Made by a program: the position numbers and the translations under genes. DNA of 64,000 nucleotides from Eudorina sp. 2006-703-Eu-15 (Eukaryota; Chlorophyta; Chlorophyceae; Chlamydomonadales; Volvocaceae), in assembly GCA_003117195.1 (NCBI GenBank), contig BDSI01000184.1, positions 53,003 to 117,002 on the forward strand, in the 5' to 3' direction. Below, piece by piece: positions 1 to 11,961 of this stretch (the stretch's first letter is position 1; each line of letters opens with the position of its first letter). Below the pieces are notes generated by a model, which searched no databases, had not been told where the DNA came from, and was given only the letters and a program-made list of their open reading frames with translations.

Positions 1-2141
1 CGCAGCTGGGGCTCTTCATAAACTCGCTGCCGCCGCCCCAGGTAAGGTGCTGACACCGCGCCGGCCCTGTGAGCTGCAGCCCTGAAGCGTGTTTATGGTG
101 CCTGGGGTGCCGGCCCGGCCCCAAGCCCCAGAACCGGTCGGGGTGTTGTTGCTTTGGCTTTCGAGATGCCCCCTAAGGCAATACGCCTGTACCCTCGGAG
201 GGCGCCCCACAAACCACCGGGCGACTGCTTCGTAACACGGAAGACATGGCGCAAGTCCGCGTCCTCCCACCCACATCAGATCTGGTAGAGGTGCCCAACC
301 TGCCTTGAGCCGTTGGTTTAAGCAAGATCCGGCATTCCCCCTCCTCGGGGAAGGTTTCCTACCCTGACCCTCATCCGCGTGTCCGTCTCCCCGGCAGGCG
401 GTGGAGGGCATCGTCCCCGATGTGGAACAGGTCATGGAGGCGCTCCTCACGATGGACCTCACACCGGGGACAGTGCTGCAGGTGGGGAGCGGGGGCGGTG
501 GGGAGCGGGGCCAGCGGGGAAGAAGGGGGGGGGCAATGTCGGCTGGAGGCTCGAGTCGTCAGGGCGGCCGGGGCCGGGGAAGGGTTGGGTGGAGTTGGGT
601 CGGGTCGAGGGTAGAAAGGTCGAGAGCACACCGCGGCGAGGCGTTCTCAGGCAGGCAACGGGCGCCACCACGTCCGCATTATGATGCGCCGCGCTTGTGC
701 GAGGCGAGTGAGGGGGTGACGTTCAACCTCCAACGGACAGTGGGGCGGGGCGGCAAACACGGCGTGGTGCGTGGACGTGATGCGCGGACGTCGGAAGGGC
801 GCGCGGGGGGTGCGCTTCAGGCGGTGAGGGGTCGGCAGCTCGCGGATGCGTGGCCAGCAGAGCGCGTCCGGTTACGTCCCCTCGCCGCGGCCGCGCAGGT
901 GTGCCTGGACCTGGAGTCCGGCAAGACGTTGTCGCAGATGGGGCAGCCGCCGGGAGGGCCCCCGCCGGACCAGCCGCCCTTCCCGCACCCGCATCCGCAC
1001 CCGCATATGCAGGAGCCGCCCGGGCCTCATTATGGCAGGTGTGTCGGCGGCGCGACTTGACCCGACGGCGCATGTGCTATCTGAGCGTCAGCTTCCCTTA
1101 TCCTGCCCCTCAGCTCCTGCACTTGCTTTTATGTGTCGAATCAGAATCATTACGGGGAGCTAGGGACGAAGTGGGTGGGCCCGGGGCATCGGGCATGGTG
1201 CTCCACTTCGGACCTGTTGAGCGCTAGGGCTCCGAGGAGTCGGGACTGTGGGTTTCCTCTCCGCCGGCCGGCCAGGTGGTGTCTGGGTAAGGCCCCCAAG
1301 GGCCCCAACGAAACTGGAATCTTAAGCTAGTGTTCGTATGCGCCGCCGCCAAATTTCAGTCCTGCATCGGTAGGATCCGCCTCCTGCATCGGCCGACCCT
1401 CCCGAGGCAGATCACATTCTGACGATAAGTTGTACGACTGCACCTCAGGTCAGAGCCGGGGGGGCCACCGTACGGAGGGCCGCCGGGGCCGTACGGTTAC
1501 GGGCAAGGGTCACCGGGGCCGGGGCCACGCGGCGGCTACCCGGAACCCTACGGCGATGGACCCCCGGGGGGCCCACAGGACGAGTACGGGAAACGGCGGT
1601 ACCAGTACGGATACGATGCGGGTGAGTGACGGCGGGGTCTGCGGGACTGAGGCTGTGACGTTACATCGCACGCGACTCGCCGCCAAACTGAGCAGCGTGA
1701 ACGCACCGTAAATGGGACGAGCCAATCATCCGGATAAAAACATTGGCAGCCCGCGGAATGAATCAGATTGCCGCAGTGGACCCACACGCACACCGTCCTT
1801 TGCTCGAGTTCTGGAGCCAGGAATGATGTTGATTGAGTGCCGCATTCGATGACAGGAGTTGAGACTCGTTCTCCCCTGAAGCAAGGCCCAAACTTGACGT
1901 CTGTCTGTCTGGCGACGTGGGCTCTCGCCTAGTATGCGGCACCGGGTGCTGCTTCACGTTTACAAACCCGTCAATCGCGTTGCAATGGAGCAGCCGACCA
2001 TCTTCCCACGGAAACCTCTTGCATGGCATGATGTACGCCTGTGCTGCAGGTCAAGGTGACGAAGACGACGGGTACGACAATGGGTACGGCGGTGGGAGAG
2101 ACTTGTACCAGCAGCGGCTCCGGCGACGAATGGATCAATAA
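1..2141 (+). CDS. 3' part of an unrecognised Pro/Gly/Tyr-rich protein (5' end outside window)
   Basis: Five exons can be chained with consistent phase: 1-41 (partial, ends CAG|GTAAGG), 398-481, 899-1038, 1449-1621 and 2050-2141 with a TAA stop. Together they give about 175 C-terminal residues. The first two exons look like a folded helical segment (QLGLFINSLPPPQ, then AVEGIVPDVEQVMEALLTMD). The third turns into low complexity with a His-Pro repeat (PHPHPHPHM). The fourth is rich in GGPPY/GPYGYG motifs. The last is acidic then basic (GDEDDGYDNGYGGGRD ... RLRRRMDQ). No family was recognised. The ordered part followed by a long disordered P/G/Y tail resembles trafficking or RNA-binding adaptor proteins, but that is only a guess. 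The exon chain is fairly certain; the function is unknown. Confidence 0.6.
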
Positions 2142-3076
2142 CGAGTTGGTGGTTGCACCGCCACTTGCGTTCGGATGTGTTGGCCGCTGGGTTGGATCGG
2201 GATACAACCGGGCATGACAGGGGTCAGGCCTGCGGCCGTTGCTTGGGATCAGGCGCTGCCCGAAGACGGCAACAGCAAAGCTGGTGCCGCTCAGTCTGGG
2301 AGGGGTGCAGCTAGGCCTGTACGTCACTAGACCAGCTACGCACGTCACTTCCCCCGACGGGCGACCTGATGCACCCCGGTTCCGTGACACCAATGGCAGT
2401 CGCGGCGGTTTGATTCAACTGACTGACGATTGATTCCTTTGACATCAGTGATGACTATTAGGTGCCGCGTACTGCGAATGCGCCGACTGACTGCAAACGA
2501 CACGACGATGAACTTACGCCTCCGGCACCTAGGGATGACCACTCATGGACCGATAATGAGACAGTAATGATGACGGGGAGTCGATGCCAATGGTTGGGAC
2601 GCCATGCTGCTGTGACGCGTGTACTCGCAGCGTGCATTCGGGTGGCCATAAGCAGATGTTGAATACGGAGGATATGCATTGTGGTGAAGGAGCACTGTGG
2701 TGAGTGGATTTGATGTGCCGCAAGTGGTGGTGGGGTGGCAACATGGACGCCCCAAAATCGTCGCGTTCCAGGGAACTTTTGAGTGATGCATGCACGAGCG
2801 GCAGAGCGGTTGGTGTTCAGGTGCGCGTCCAGGCCTGTAGGGACGTTTGGCCCCCGCCCTTTTCCGGATCCACGCAAACCTACCCTACACATTAGGCTGA
2901 GGCACCTGCTGTCTTCCCAGCAGTGCCATGCTGTCAGGATTTGGAAATCGCCGTGTGCCATGCAAGTTGTGATCGGGTCAAGATGTGTTTCGCCGCACAA
3001 TTCACGCCGATGATCACGTGCCTTGTATACGCGCCCGTGGCGCCCTCATGGCCAACTTGAAGACCCCGTGTTTGGT
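2142..3076. other. intergenic, no gene seen
   Basis: This stretch separates the first gene from the H4 3' palindrome. The longest open frame (2458-3000, minus) has no family resemblance, splice context or codon pattern of the neighbouring genes. I see nothing further. Confidence 0.4.
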
Positions 3077-3092
3077 GGTGTTGAGAAACACC
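3077..3092 (-). terminator. histone 3' stem-loop of H4
   Basis: On the minus strand the sequence reads GGTGTT-TCTC-AACACC, a perfect 6-bp stem with a 4-nt loop. It lies 57 bp beyond the H4 stop. This is the 3' processing palindrome of replication-dependent histone mRNAs in Chlamydomonas and Volvox, and it recurs after every intact histone gene here. Confidence 0.9.
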
Positions 3093-3148
3093 GTGTGTTG
3101 AAGTGTATGGTGATGTGCCGATGTCGAACGCCTGTACTCCTGCGTTGC

Positions 3149-3525
<377 letters not shown>

Positions 3526-3691
3526 TTACAGACAAAGCACCATACGATTTTATACTTTCAGATGCCGGACGCTCTGGCCAAACTTCGGCTCGGGTCACCG
3601 GGGCAACCGCCTTCGTACAACCGCCATTAAACAAGCGTTCAATGGCTTTGCTGTAAATTAATGTGTTAAATTGATCAATAATCACATGTGA

Positions 3692-4360
<669 letters not shown>

Positions 4361-4376
4361 GGTGTTGAGAAACACC
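4361..4376 (-). terminator. histone 3' stem-loop of H2A
   Basis: The minus strand reads GGTGTT-TCTC-AACACC, 35 bp beyond the H2A stop. It has the same stem and loop as the one after H4. Confidence 0.9.
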
Positions 4377-4410
4377 GGGTAATAATTTTTTGGGGTGTGT
4401 AGAAGGAACT

Positions 4411-4809
4411 TCAGACGGCCGCCGAGCCGTCCTCGCCCTTGCCGGCCTTGGACTTCTTTGGCAGCAAAACGGCGTGAATGTTGGGCAGCACACCGCCGGA
4501 CGCGATGGTGACCTCGCCCAGCAGCTTGCCCAGCTCCTCGTCGTTGCGGATAGCAAGCTGGATATGGCGCGGAATGATACGGTTCTTCTTGTTGTCGCGG
4601 GCAGCATTGCCAGCAAGCTCCAGCACCTCAGCCGTCAGGTACTCCAGGACAGCAGCAAGATAGACTGGAGCACCAGCACCAATGCGCTCAGCATACTTGC
4701 CCTTCTTCAGATAACGAGCAATACGACCCACAGGGAACTGCAGGCCGGCCTTGCTGCTGCGGCTCACGGCCTTCTTGCCAGCGGTCTTGCCCTTGCCACG
4801 GCCAGCCAT
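4411..4809 (-). CDS. H2A: histone H2A (copy 1)
   Basis: An intronless 132-aa H2A begins [17 protein letters not shown]. It carries the H2A fold ([14 protein letters not shown] ... [23 protein letters not shown]) and a plant/algal type C-terminal tail ([14 protein letters not shown]), without the SQE motif of H2A.X or the longer divergence of H2A.Z. The protein appears identical to copy 2 at 56768-57166. Its upstream promoter matches that of copy 2 for about 120 bp up to position 4927, where the retroelement starts. So this gene has kept its proximal promoter but is now about 7.5 kb from its former divergent partner H2B (12268). Confidence 0.97.
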   Translation of the reverse strand: MAGRGKGKTAGKKAVSRSSKAGLQFPVGRIARYLKKGKYAERIGAGAPVYLAAVLEYLTAEVLELAGNAARDNKKNRIIPRHIQLAIRNDEELGKLLGEVTIASGGVLPNIHAVLLPKKSKAGKGEDGSAAV

Positions 4810-4888
4810 TGTACGTTAAACAACGAAAAAAGATTTCAGGTGTCGAGTGGATTGTTAGAGTGCCTCTCGTTACAATATTGGTCAAGGA

Positions 4889-4894
4889 ATTATA
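4889..4894 (-). promoter_or_regulatory. TATA-like box of H2A copy 1
   Basis: TATAAT on the minus strand lies about 80 bp upstream of the ATG. The flanking sequence (CTGCTAACCGCTTA and GGCGCGG) is shared with the promoter of the second H2A gene, which supports a conserved histone promoter. Confidence 0.45.
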
Positions 4895-4927
4895 TTTCCG
4901 CGCCAATAAGCGGTTAGCAGCTGGATC

Positions 4928-5057
4928 ATTCCCAAAGTGTGAGTGTGACCGCCCGTACTCGTGCCGAGTTGATTGGGGCTTTCCGCGGGCCGACCGAACC
5001 ACAAGCCAATATTCTCCTCTTCCGATTGGCCCTTCTGTAGTCCTAGTTCGGCCCCCA
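4928..5057. repeat. split direct repeat A1 (left end of element)
   Basis: These 130 bp begin ATTCCCAAAGTGTGAG and are repeated without visible change at 6975-7104. The left edge abuts the histone promoter sequence GGATC. Confidence 0.9.
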
Positions 5058-5455
5058 GAATTCGGGCCTCGAGTACGAGCGGTCGTTGAACTACGATCAG
5101 ATGGAGATGATTGAAATGCCACTGACTATAAGGAAATAAATAAATAACCTATAAATTGATTGCTTTTCACTCGTACTTCTGCCTTTCGCTGGCGGTCGAC
5201 GTTAGATACTGGCGTCGCGAAAGCGCGTAACCCAGAAAGCATTGATTCCGAGGTAACACCCGTCTGTTCTCAAATTTTGTTTTGGCCTGGAGATGCTCCC
5301 GCTGGTGAGTAAGGCTCCCGGCCCGTCGCCCGAATCGCATTCTAGTTGCACCGGGATCATTCGCCTTCATCGCTGCTTTCAGGCGCCCTCGTGGGCCGTG
5401 CCCCGTATCTCTTCCGGAGGCTCTGGCGGCGCTTATTACGGAGCGTCGCGGCGCC
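5058..5455. other. element leader between A1 and the recombinase ORF
   Basis: About 400 bp with no separate gene. It probably holds the 5' leader or promoter of the recombinase. The stretch 5160-5290 is AT-richer than the ORF. Confidence 0.35.
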
Positions 5456-6778
5456 GTGGGTTCTTCGCTCCCGTGCGACGTGTCTCAGCCCCGTCCGCTG
5501 GTGAGGTTCTGGCTTCTCGGCTCCCGCACCCTCTGCGTTCATAACCCTGGTGCGTCCGTGGCGCAGGTGCCTCCAGTGCCTACCTTACGTGCGTTGCGCG
5601 AAGAGCGGGTGGCCGCTGTTGTTGCGGCCACCTCCGGAGCCCAGGCGTCCAGTCCCGATCCTCCCGATCCTCCCGAGTCGCTGCGCGATACGCTCCAGCA
5701 AGTTTTGGGCGTACAGCAGCGTGCCTGGGCCTCTGATACCAACCGCCGGCGTGACGCTGCGCTGGAGGAGTTCAGCGCCTGGCTCCAGCGGAACGGGGAC
5801 GGCGCCACGCTGCTCACCTGCTCCCCGGAGCAGGTCCTGGCGTACGTGCATGGCTACTGGATTCCGCGTCACAGCATCCCGGGTCGGGTTCTAGCGCCCC
5901 AGACCGTGCTGGGGCAGCTGTCTCATCGGTCCACGCAATTCCGCTTGTTGGGCCGCGGTGCCACATACGATGAATTGGCGTGCGTGGGTAATCCCTGTGT
6001 CTCGTTGGATGTAAAGCCGTACCGTAAGGGGTATGGCCGCCTGGCTGTCGAGGAGGGGTTCGAGGAACGGTCTGCTGTCCCCTTGAGCTATACCAAGTAT
6101 CGGGGCTTGCTGAGGTTCATGCGTGCTGCCGCCGCCGTTGCCCCCGTCCTCGACCGGCTTCTGTTGCTGCGAGACCTGTCGTGTTTTGTGTTCATGTGGC
6201 GCACCACCACCCGCGGCCATGATTGCGGGAAACTGTGTGTCACCGACTTCCGGGATCCAGCCAATCCTCGGCGGCCGTACGGCGGGTTCCCGCTATCGGT
6301 ACTTCCGGTGTACCCGCCGGGTTTCCATTTGTTGTTGTCTCAGTTGGGTACCAAAACGTATCAAGGTGTCCGTGCGCCTCCCGTGAAGGTCGAGCCAGCC
6401 GCGGATCCGCAGGATTGCTTCGTGCGGGCGCTGGCTGGGTACATGCAGGCCTGCGTCGCGGCTGGTGCCCCGCCTGGTAGCCCGACCTCGGGGTACTTCT
6501 TCCGGCCTCTGCGCCGGGACCACCAGGGTCTTGCGGAGGCCCCGATGAGTACCTCTGGTTTGACTTACCGGTTGCGCCATCACTTGCAGGGTGCGGGTCT
6601 GTACGATGGTGAAACGTGTCATAGTTTCCGCCGGGGTGCTTTGCAGCATGCTGCCCAGCAGGGCTCGGACGCCGCCTCGTTGCTAACCCTGAGCCAGCTG
6701 CGCAGCACCGGTACTCTAAAGCGGTATCTGGATCCTCACCGGCACGATGCGCCTGGCGGTACCCGTCGCCGGGTGTGA
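5456..6778 (+). CDS. tyrosine recombinase (integrase) of the retroelement
   Basis: A 440-aa uninterrupted ORF. An N-terminal SAM-like/core-binding region (about residues 80-220, QQRAWASDTNRRRDAALEEF and so on) is followed by a catalytic domain with the family signature: the first Arg in TTTRGHD (about residue 255), the HxxR box in CHSFRRGALQHA (about 395), and the nucleophilic Tyr in TLKRYLDPH (about 427). This combination, with AQQG between HxxR and Tyr, is typical of DIRS/Kangaroo-type recombinases, which integrate a circular DNA intermediate. The true start may lie slightly up- or downstream; 5456 is the first ATG of the frame. It is on the plus strand, opposite to gag, as in Kangaroo. Confidence 0.88.
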   Translation: MGSSLPCDVSQPRPLVRFWLLGSRTLCVHNPGASVAQVPPVPTLRALREERVAAVVAATSGAQASSPDPPDPPESLRDTLQQVLGVQQRAWASDTNRRRDAALEEFSAWLQRNGDGATLLTCSPEQVLAYVHGYWIPRHSIPGRVLAPQTVLGQLSHRSTQFRLLGRGATYDELACVGNPCVSLDVKPYRKGYGRLAVEEGFEERSAVPLSYTKYRGLLRFMRAAAAVAPVLDRLLLLRDLSCFVFMWRTTTRGHDCGKLCVTDFRDPANPRRPYGGFPLSVLPVYPPGFHLLLSQLGTKTYQGVRAPPVKVEPAADPQDCFVRALAGYMQACVAAGAPPGSPTSGYFFRPLRRDHQGLAEAPMSTSGLTYRLRHHLQGAGLYDGETCHSFRRGALQHAAQQGSDAASLLTLSQLRSTGTLKRYLDPHRHDAPGGTRRRV

Positions 6779-6823
6779 GGCTCTGGTGTGTGGTCTGGCG
6801 AGCGCGCGGGGGGGGCGGGTGGG

Positions 6824-6974
6824 GCGCGCGTGTAACGGCCTTCCACAATTACACATGTAACATTACGCTTTCTACCAAAGGGCAGATCTCGTGGAGGTCT
6901 CTCCCCTAAACTCGCCTCCGTCCGTTGTCTTTGCTGGCTCGCCCGTACACTTGTACCGCACTTCAGGAATTCTA
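6824..6974. repeat. split direct repeat B1 (internal)
   Basis: About 151 bp from GCGCGCGTGTAACGG to GGAATTCTA, repeated at 11962-12112 with no difference I can see. It is fused directly to A2, forming the internal B1A2 unit. Confidence 0.9.
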
Positions 6975-7104
6975 ATTCCCAAAGTGTGAGTGTGACCGCC
7001 CGTACTCGTGCCGAGTTGATTGGGGCTTTCCGCGGGCCGACCGAACCACAAGCCAATATTCTCCTCTTCCGATTGGCCCTTCTGTAGTCCTAGTTCGGCC
7101 CCCA
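6975..7104. repeat. split direct repeat A2 (internal)
   Basis: An exact copy of A1, directly following B1. The junction TTCTA|ATTCCC is what a circle made by joining the element ends would carry. Confidence 0.9.
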
Positions 7105-7498
7105 ATACACCCCGCGTCCACGCGGCCTTCCCCTTCGTGGGAGCCTTCTCTATACCTCTCCGCATCACCCCCCTAGTACCCCCCACACCACCCCGTTCTC
7201 TGAACGGCAACGACGCTAAGCCGGTTCCAGACCCCGCCGACCGTCCACTCCGGAGAGATGCGTCTCGTGCAGGGCCCGTGCCAGCAGCCGCAAGCAGTCA
7301 TCGGGCCCGTACCCCGGCGGTAGCGCACAAACAACCCGGAGAGGGAAGCGGGCCGGCCAGCGCGCCCGCTTGCCCGCCGTGCCACCCCTTCTAACCCCCT
7401 CCCAACTCAAAGCGCCCCGTCCGTGGGAATCTCCTACCCCGCCGTTCCCGTTCGAGCCCCCCGAGCCCTTAGGAAGGCTGGTCCTCGCGTGTCACCGT
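7105..7498. other. spacer where a reverse transcriptase would be expected
   Basis: About 390 bp lie between A2 and the end of the gag-like ORF. Short open frames exist, but none shows RT (xxDD), RNase H or methyltransferase motifs. In autonomous relatives the pol region lies here, so it has probably been deleted. Confidence 0.5.
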
Positions 7499-9999
7499 TC
7501 AACGGCGGCCTACCTGAGGCTGGTGGCCCGGTGGACCTCCTGCGGCCGCCCGCTGCTGGCCCCCCAGCGGCCGCGGCGGCGGGGGCGGTCCAAAGGCCAT
7601 ACCCGGTGGGGCCCCGTAGGGCCCCGGCTGTGCGTGCCCGTACTGCGGGATGGGCGGCGGCTGCGCGCCCCACGGCGCCTGGTGGACCGGCGCCGGCGCG
7701 CCCCCGGGGCCCGCCCACTGGTGCATCCCGCCCGGCGGCCCCGGGGGGTAGCGCGGAGGGAGCGGGGCGCCGGCCTGATGCGCGGGTTGGTCCCACCCCT
7801 TGGTGTCCCGCGGGTCTAGATTGCGCCACCCCGGGTACATGCTGGCGAAGAGAGCGATTCTCTCCCGCAGGGGCTGGTCCCCTGCCGCGTGCCGCCACTT
7901 GCACGCTCTGCGTGCGCACAGCCCGTTCAGGTCCTCGATGCACAGATTGAGGTGTAGGGCCAGGGTCCGGGCCATCGCCGCCCGACGCCCAGGGTCGTCA
8001 TCCAAGCGCACCCCCGGTGGGCACAAGACGTCTTCTAGCACCTCTATCACGCGCGCCGGGACGCCCGGTTTGGCGGCCCCACTGTTGACGGAGAAGGCCG
8101 CGCTGGCCGCCGGGCCTCCACCCCCGGCGCCCACGGTGCGTGTCCGTCCACCCCCTTGGGGGGGGGCCGCCCGGGCCCCCAGGGTCTGCTGCTGCGGGGA
8201 CGGCTGCTGCGAAAACGAGCCCATAGTGGCCAGAAGCGCCTGAGAGGCGACCGTTAAGGCCCCCCCTTCGCCTGCCTTGTCGCTAGCCCGCGTCAGGTTG
8301 GCGGCCAGCCGCGCCACCAGGCGTTGCAGTCGGAGCACCGCCGGCCACGGGCACTCACCGTCCCATTCCTCGGACGTGGGCCAGTGGTCCATGTCCTCGG
8401 CGCGTACCAGGTATAGCAGTTGCTGCAGCGTCTGCGGTGGCAGGGCCCCGGGCGCTCCGGGGGCGGCTGCCAGGGCGCAGCCTGCCGCGTTCAAGGCCAC
8501 GTCGACTGCCTCCGGCAGCCGTTGATCGCAGACGGCCGCGGACACCTTGCTAATGAACTGCAGGAGGTTTTGGCCCGCCGTCCCCGCCGCGCGAACCCGG
8601 GTGTGCCAACTCTCGGCCTCTGCGTCGAAGATTGCCAGGGCCTCCCGCAGCGGCCCCACGAGCGCTGCCCCACGAGCGGCCGGCCGCCGATCTTGGTTAA
8701 GAGCCTGGCCAGCGTCTCGCGGATCTGGTCAAAATGCTGCCGGCCGTTCGCGGCTATGGCGCCGGCCGCGGCTTCGACTGCCGACCGCTCTCTGAAAGGC
8801 CGGCCTCCGTTGCTGGCCTTCTGCAGACGCACATAGGCCTCCCCGACCTTCCCCACCAGCCGCGCGACGCTGTTCTGGTGGGTTTCGTCGCCGCATGTGG
8901 CGCCCCGCTGAACCTTCATCGGGATGATCCTCGCGACTACCTGGTGCCAGTGCTGGCGCAGGTGAGCCCGGGGGGCTTCCACCGGCTCGAACTCCTCGAC
9001 ACTGAAATCTGCGGCGGTGTCGGCGCTAGAGCTGTCCTCCACCGTATGTGCCGCCGGCCTGGGACGCCGCTGACCTGCCCGCTCGGGTGCCTCTGCGGGC
9101 TCGGCGCCCGGACGGCGTGGGCCGTCAAGCCGCGGCGGGGAGATGCTGGCCGCGGGCTCAGCGCGGCGCGGGGCGACCCGGCGGGCGGGCGGCTCCTCCG
9201 CCCCCGCCTCTGCCGCCTCCTCTGCTGCTGCCCTGGCCACCGCGGCCGCGGCCTGCGCTGCTGCGACGGCCCGTGCGGCGACTTCGGCTGCCGCCACCCT
9301 GGCCCGTTCAGCGGCGGCGGCGGCTGCCGCCAACGCCGCCACCCGTGGTGCGTGCCCGCACGCCATCACCGCTGCTCGCTGCTCCCCTCCGGCTACCTGG
9401 CGCCTGGGACCTGTGTTCCAGCCGCTGGGGGGGCCTGGCCGCGTGACCGCTGCCCCCGCGACCCCCGCGGCGGCCTCTGTCGCCCCGGCTGCCTCCGCCG
9501 CCGCAGCCACTCCGGCCGCAGCCTCGGCCTCGGCCGCTGCGGCAATCTCAACCGCGGCTGCCTCGTCCGCCGCGGCTGTGTCCGCTGCCACCTGAAGCGC
9601 GTCCGCCGCCCCTCGGTCCTCGTCTGCCTCCCCCGGCGGGGGTGGGTCATTTTCGGGATTCTCCGTAATGGTCCCCAGGCCGTCGCGTGGGCGCTTGCCG
9701 TTCGCTGCTAGGCGGCCTGAGCGGCGCAGGTCGCTGGTTGTCGGCCGCGCGGGAAGCTTCCGTCCGGGTCGGCTACCCGTCGCCCCGCCCGCCCCTTCCT
9801 GTCCCGGTGAGCTGCTGCCTCCCGAAGGCGACAGGTAGGACTCCTGCAGGTGACACCAGACCCACGCGTCAGTCGTGCGTTCTAACGCCCCCAGTCGTGC
9901 GCTCTGCCGGAGCCTAAGGCCGGGCAGGCCGTCCGTCGTCCATCGGGCGTCCCTCGTAGGCCGGAGCGCTAAGGCCGGGCAGGCCGTCCGCGTCGTCAA
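7499..9999 (-). pseudogene. gag-like protein of the retroelement, broken by a frameshift
   Basis: Two overlapping minus-strand frames make one protein: an N-terminal part (from 9999) and a C-terminal part (8659 down to 7499). The N-terminal part is Ala/Arg/Glu-rich with long AAA-helical stretches, then an ordered segment (HQNSVARLVGKVGEAYVRLQ). The C-terminal part has a helical capsid-like region, a Cys/His knuckle-like motif (CIEDLNGLCARRACKWRH) similar to the zinc-binding tail of DIRS/Kangaroo Gag, and ends in a Pro/Gly-rich tail. The frames are separated near 8660-8695 by a 14-bp tandem duplication (GCCCCACGAGCGCT twice); without the extra copy the frame is continuous. Assignment as Gag rests on position, the Cys/His motif and composition. 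No RT follows it. Confidence 0.65.
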
Positions 10000-11450
10000 T
10001 CGCGAGCAGGCGTCTCCTCGCTAGGGGCGTAAGGCCGAGCAGGCCGTCTAATCGCCGAGCAGGCGTCTCCTCGCAGGAGCCTAAGGCCGAGCAGGCCGTC
10101 TAATCGCCGAGCAGGCGTCTCCTCGCAGGAGCCTAAGGCCGAGCAGGCCGTCTATTCGCCGAGCAGGCGTCTCCTCGCAGGAGCCTAAGGCCGAGCAGGC
10201 CGTCTAATCGCCGAGCAGGCGTCTCCTCGCAGGAGCCTAAGGCCGAGCAGGCCGTCTAATCGCCGAGCAGGCGTCTCCTCGCAGGAGCCTAAGGCCGAGC
10301 AGGCCGTCTAATCGCCGAGCAGGCGTCTCCTCGCAGGAGCCTAAGGCCGAGCAGGCCGTCTAATCGCCGAGCAGGCGTCTCCTCGCAGGAGCCTAAGGCC
10401 GAGCAGGCCGTCTAATCGCCGAGCAGGCGTCTCCTCGCAGGAGCCTAAGGCCGAGCAGGCCGTCTAATCGCCGAGCAGGCGTCTCCTCGCAGGAGCCTAA
10501 GGCCGAGCAGGCCGTCTAATCGCCGAGCAGGCGTCTCCTCGCAGGAGCCTAAGGCCGAGCAGGCCGTCTAATCGCCGAGCAGGCGTCTCCTCGCAGGAGC
10601 CTAAGGCCGAGCAGGCCGTCTAATCGCCGAGCAGGCGTCTCCTCGCAGGAGCCTAAGGCCGAGCAGGCCGTCTAATCGCCGAGCAGGCGTCTCCTCGCAG
10701 GAGCCTAAGGCCGAGCAGGCCGTCTAATCGCCGAGCAGGCGTCTCCTCGCAGGAGCCTAAGGCCGAGCAGGCCGTCTAATCGCCGAGCAGGCGTCTCCTC
10801 GCAGGAGCCTAAGGCCGAGCAGGCCGTCTAATCGCCGAGCAGGCGTCTCCTCGCAGGAGCCTAAGGCCGAGCAGGCCGTCTAATCGCCGAGCAGGCGTCT
10901 CCTCGCAGGAGCCTAAGGCCGAGCAGGCCGTCTAATCGCCGAGCAGGCGTCTCCTCGCAGGAGCCTAAGGCCGAGCAGGCCGTCTAATCGCCGAGCAGGC
11001 GTCTCCTCGCAGGAGCCTAAGGCCGAGCAGGCCGTCTAATCGCCGAGCAGGCGTCTCCTCGCAGGAGCCTAAGGCCGAGCAGGCCGTCTAATCGCCGAGC
11101 AGGCGTCTCCTCGCAGGAGCCTAAGGCCGAGCAGGCCGTCTATTCGCCGAGCAGGCGTCTCCTCGCAGGAGCCTAAGGCCGAGCAGGCCGTCTAATCGCC
11201 GAGCAGGCGTCTCCTCGCAGGAGCCTAAGGCCGAGCAGGCCGTCTATTCGCCGAGCAGGCGTCTCCTCGCAGGAGCCTAAGGCCGAGCAGGCCGTCTAAT
11301 CGCCGAGCAGGCGTCTCCTCGCAGGAGCCTAAGGCCGAGCAGGCCGTCTAATCGCCGAGCAGGCGTCTCCTCGCGGGAGCCTCAGGCCGAGCAGGCCGTC
11401 TAAACGCCGAGCGCAGGAGCCTAAGTCCGAGCAGGCCGTCTAATCGCCGG
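9909..11450. repeat. 52-bp tandem array inside the retroelement
   Basis: From 10029 to 11380 there are 26 units of exactly 52 bp, with degenerate units at both edges (9909-10028 and 11381-11450). Each unit contains two related half-units built on GCCGAGCAGGC(C)GTCT. Units are almost identical, with an A-to-T change (TCTATTCG) in a few (about 10153, 11143 and 11247). The array lies just upstream of the gag start, so it would be part of the gag leader or promoter. Its minus-strand frames contain stops in each unit, so it is not coding. Confidence 0.95.
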
Positions 11451-11961
11451 GCGAGCCTAATAACCCGAGCCGGCGCCTCTAGCCGAGCCTTGTTGCCCGG
11501 CGCGCGCCGCCGCTTCGTCGCGCTGCCATTGCCCAGCTCCCCCCCTAAAACCTGGTTTCCTAGCGACTCCGACCGGCCCCTATCCCCGAAAACAGGTTGG
11601 AAATGGCACTTACCCCTGGCTGAGCGTCGGCCATCTGGCGTCGCGACTTGTTCTGCGGCTTGACCGCCGATGCCCTTGGTCGACTTGTCCTGCGGCGTAC
11701 TCCGGTCCCCGATCTCCCAGGTTATATTAGCGTCTTGCTCCTGAAATTGACTTGTTGCCGAGGTGGTGCGCTACTTCGCGAAGGTGCCGCGGGTCGCGAT
11801 GTCGCGCTCCGGCTTGTCGGTTGACCGCCGACGGCGCTCGCCGGAATTGGTGAGCTTTGAAGAGAGATAAAATTGCTGTTGAAGACGGCGAGAATTGCTC
11901 CTCTTGAAGAAGTTGCGCCCAAATATCTCCTTCTGTCTGGCCGGCGCGTCAGTTACAAATC
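11451..11961. other. element sequence between tandem array and B2
   Basis: About 500 bp with no gene. It may hold the promoter for the minus-strand gag transcript. Small ORFs at 11722-11986 show no recognisable domain. Confidence 0.35.

Noticed and set aside
2458..3000. 180-aa minus-strand ORF between the first gene and H4
   Set aside because: No domain, no codon or composition match to neighbouring genes, no splice context; several overlapping frames are equally open.
5456..6778. Crypton (recombinase-only DNA transposon)
   Set aside because: The split direct repeats, inverted gag-like ORF and lack of simple Crypton boundaries fit a DIRS/PAT-type retroelement better.
8734..9711. 325-aa plus-strand ORF antisense to gag
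   Set aside because: Cys/Gly/Arg-rich composition typical of the complement of Ala-rich coding sequence; the minus strand carries the Gag-like features.
10029..11380. CRISPR-like array
   Set aside because: Units are contiguous 52-mers without unique spacers, in a eukaryotic retroelement; it is a plain tandem repeat.
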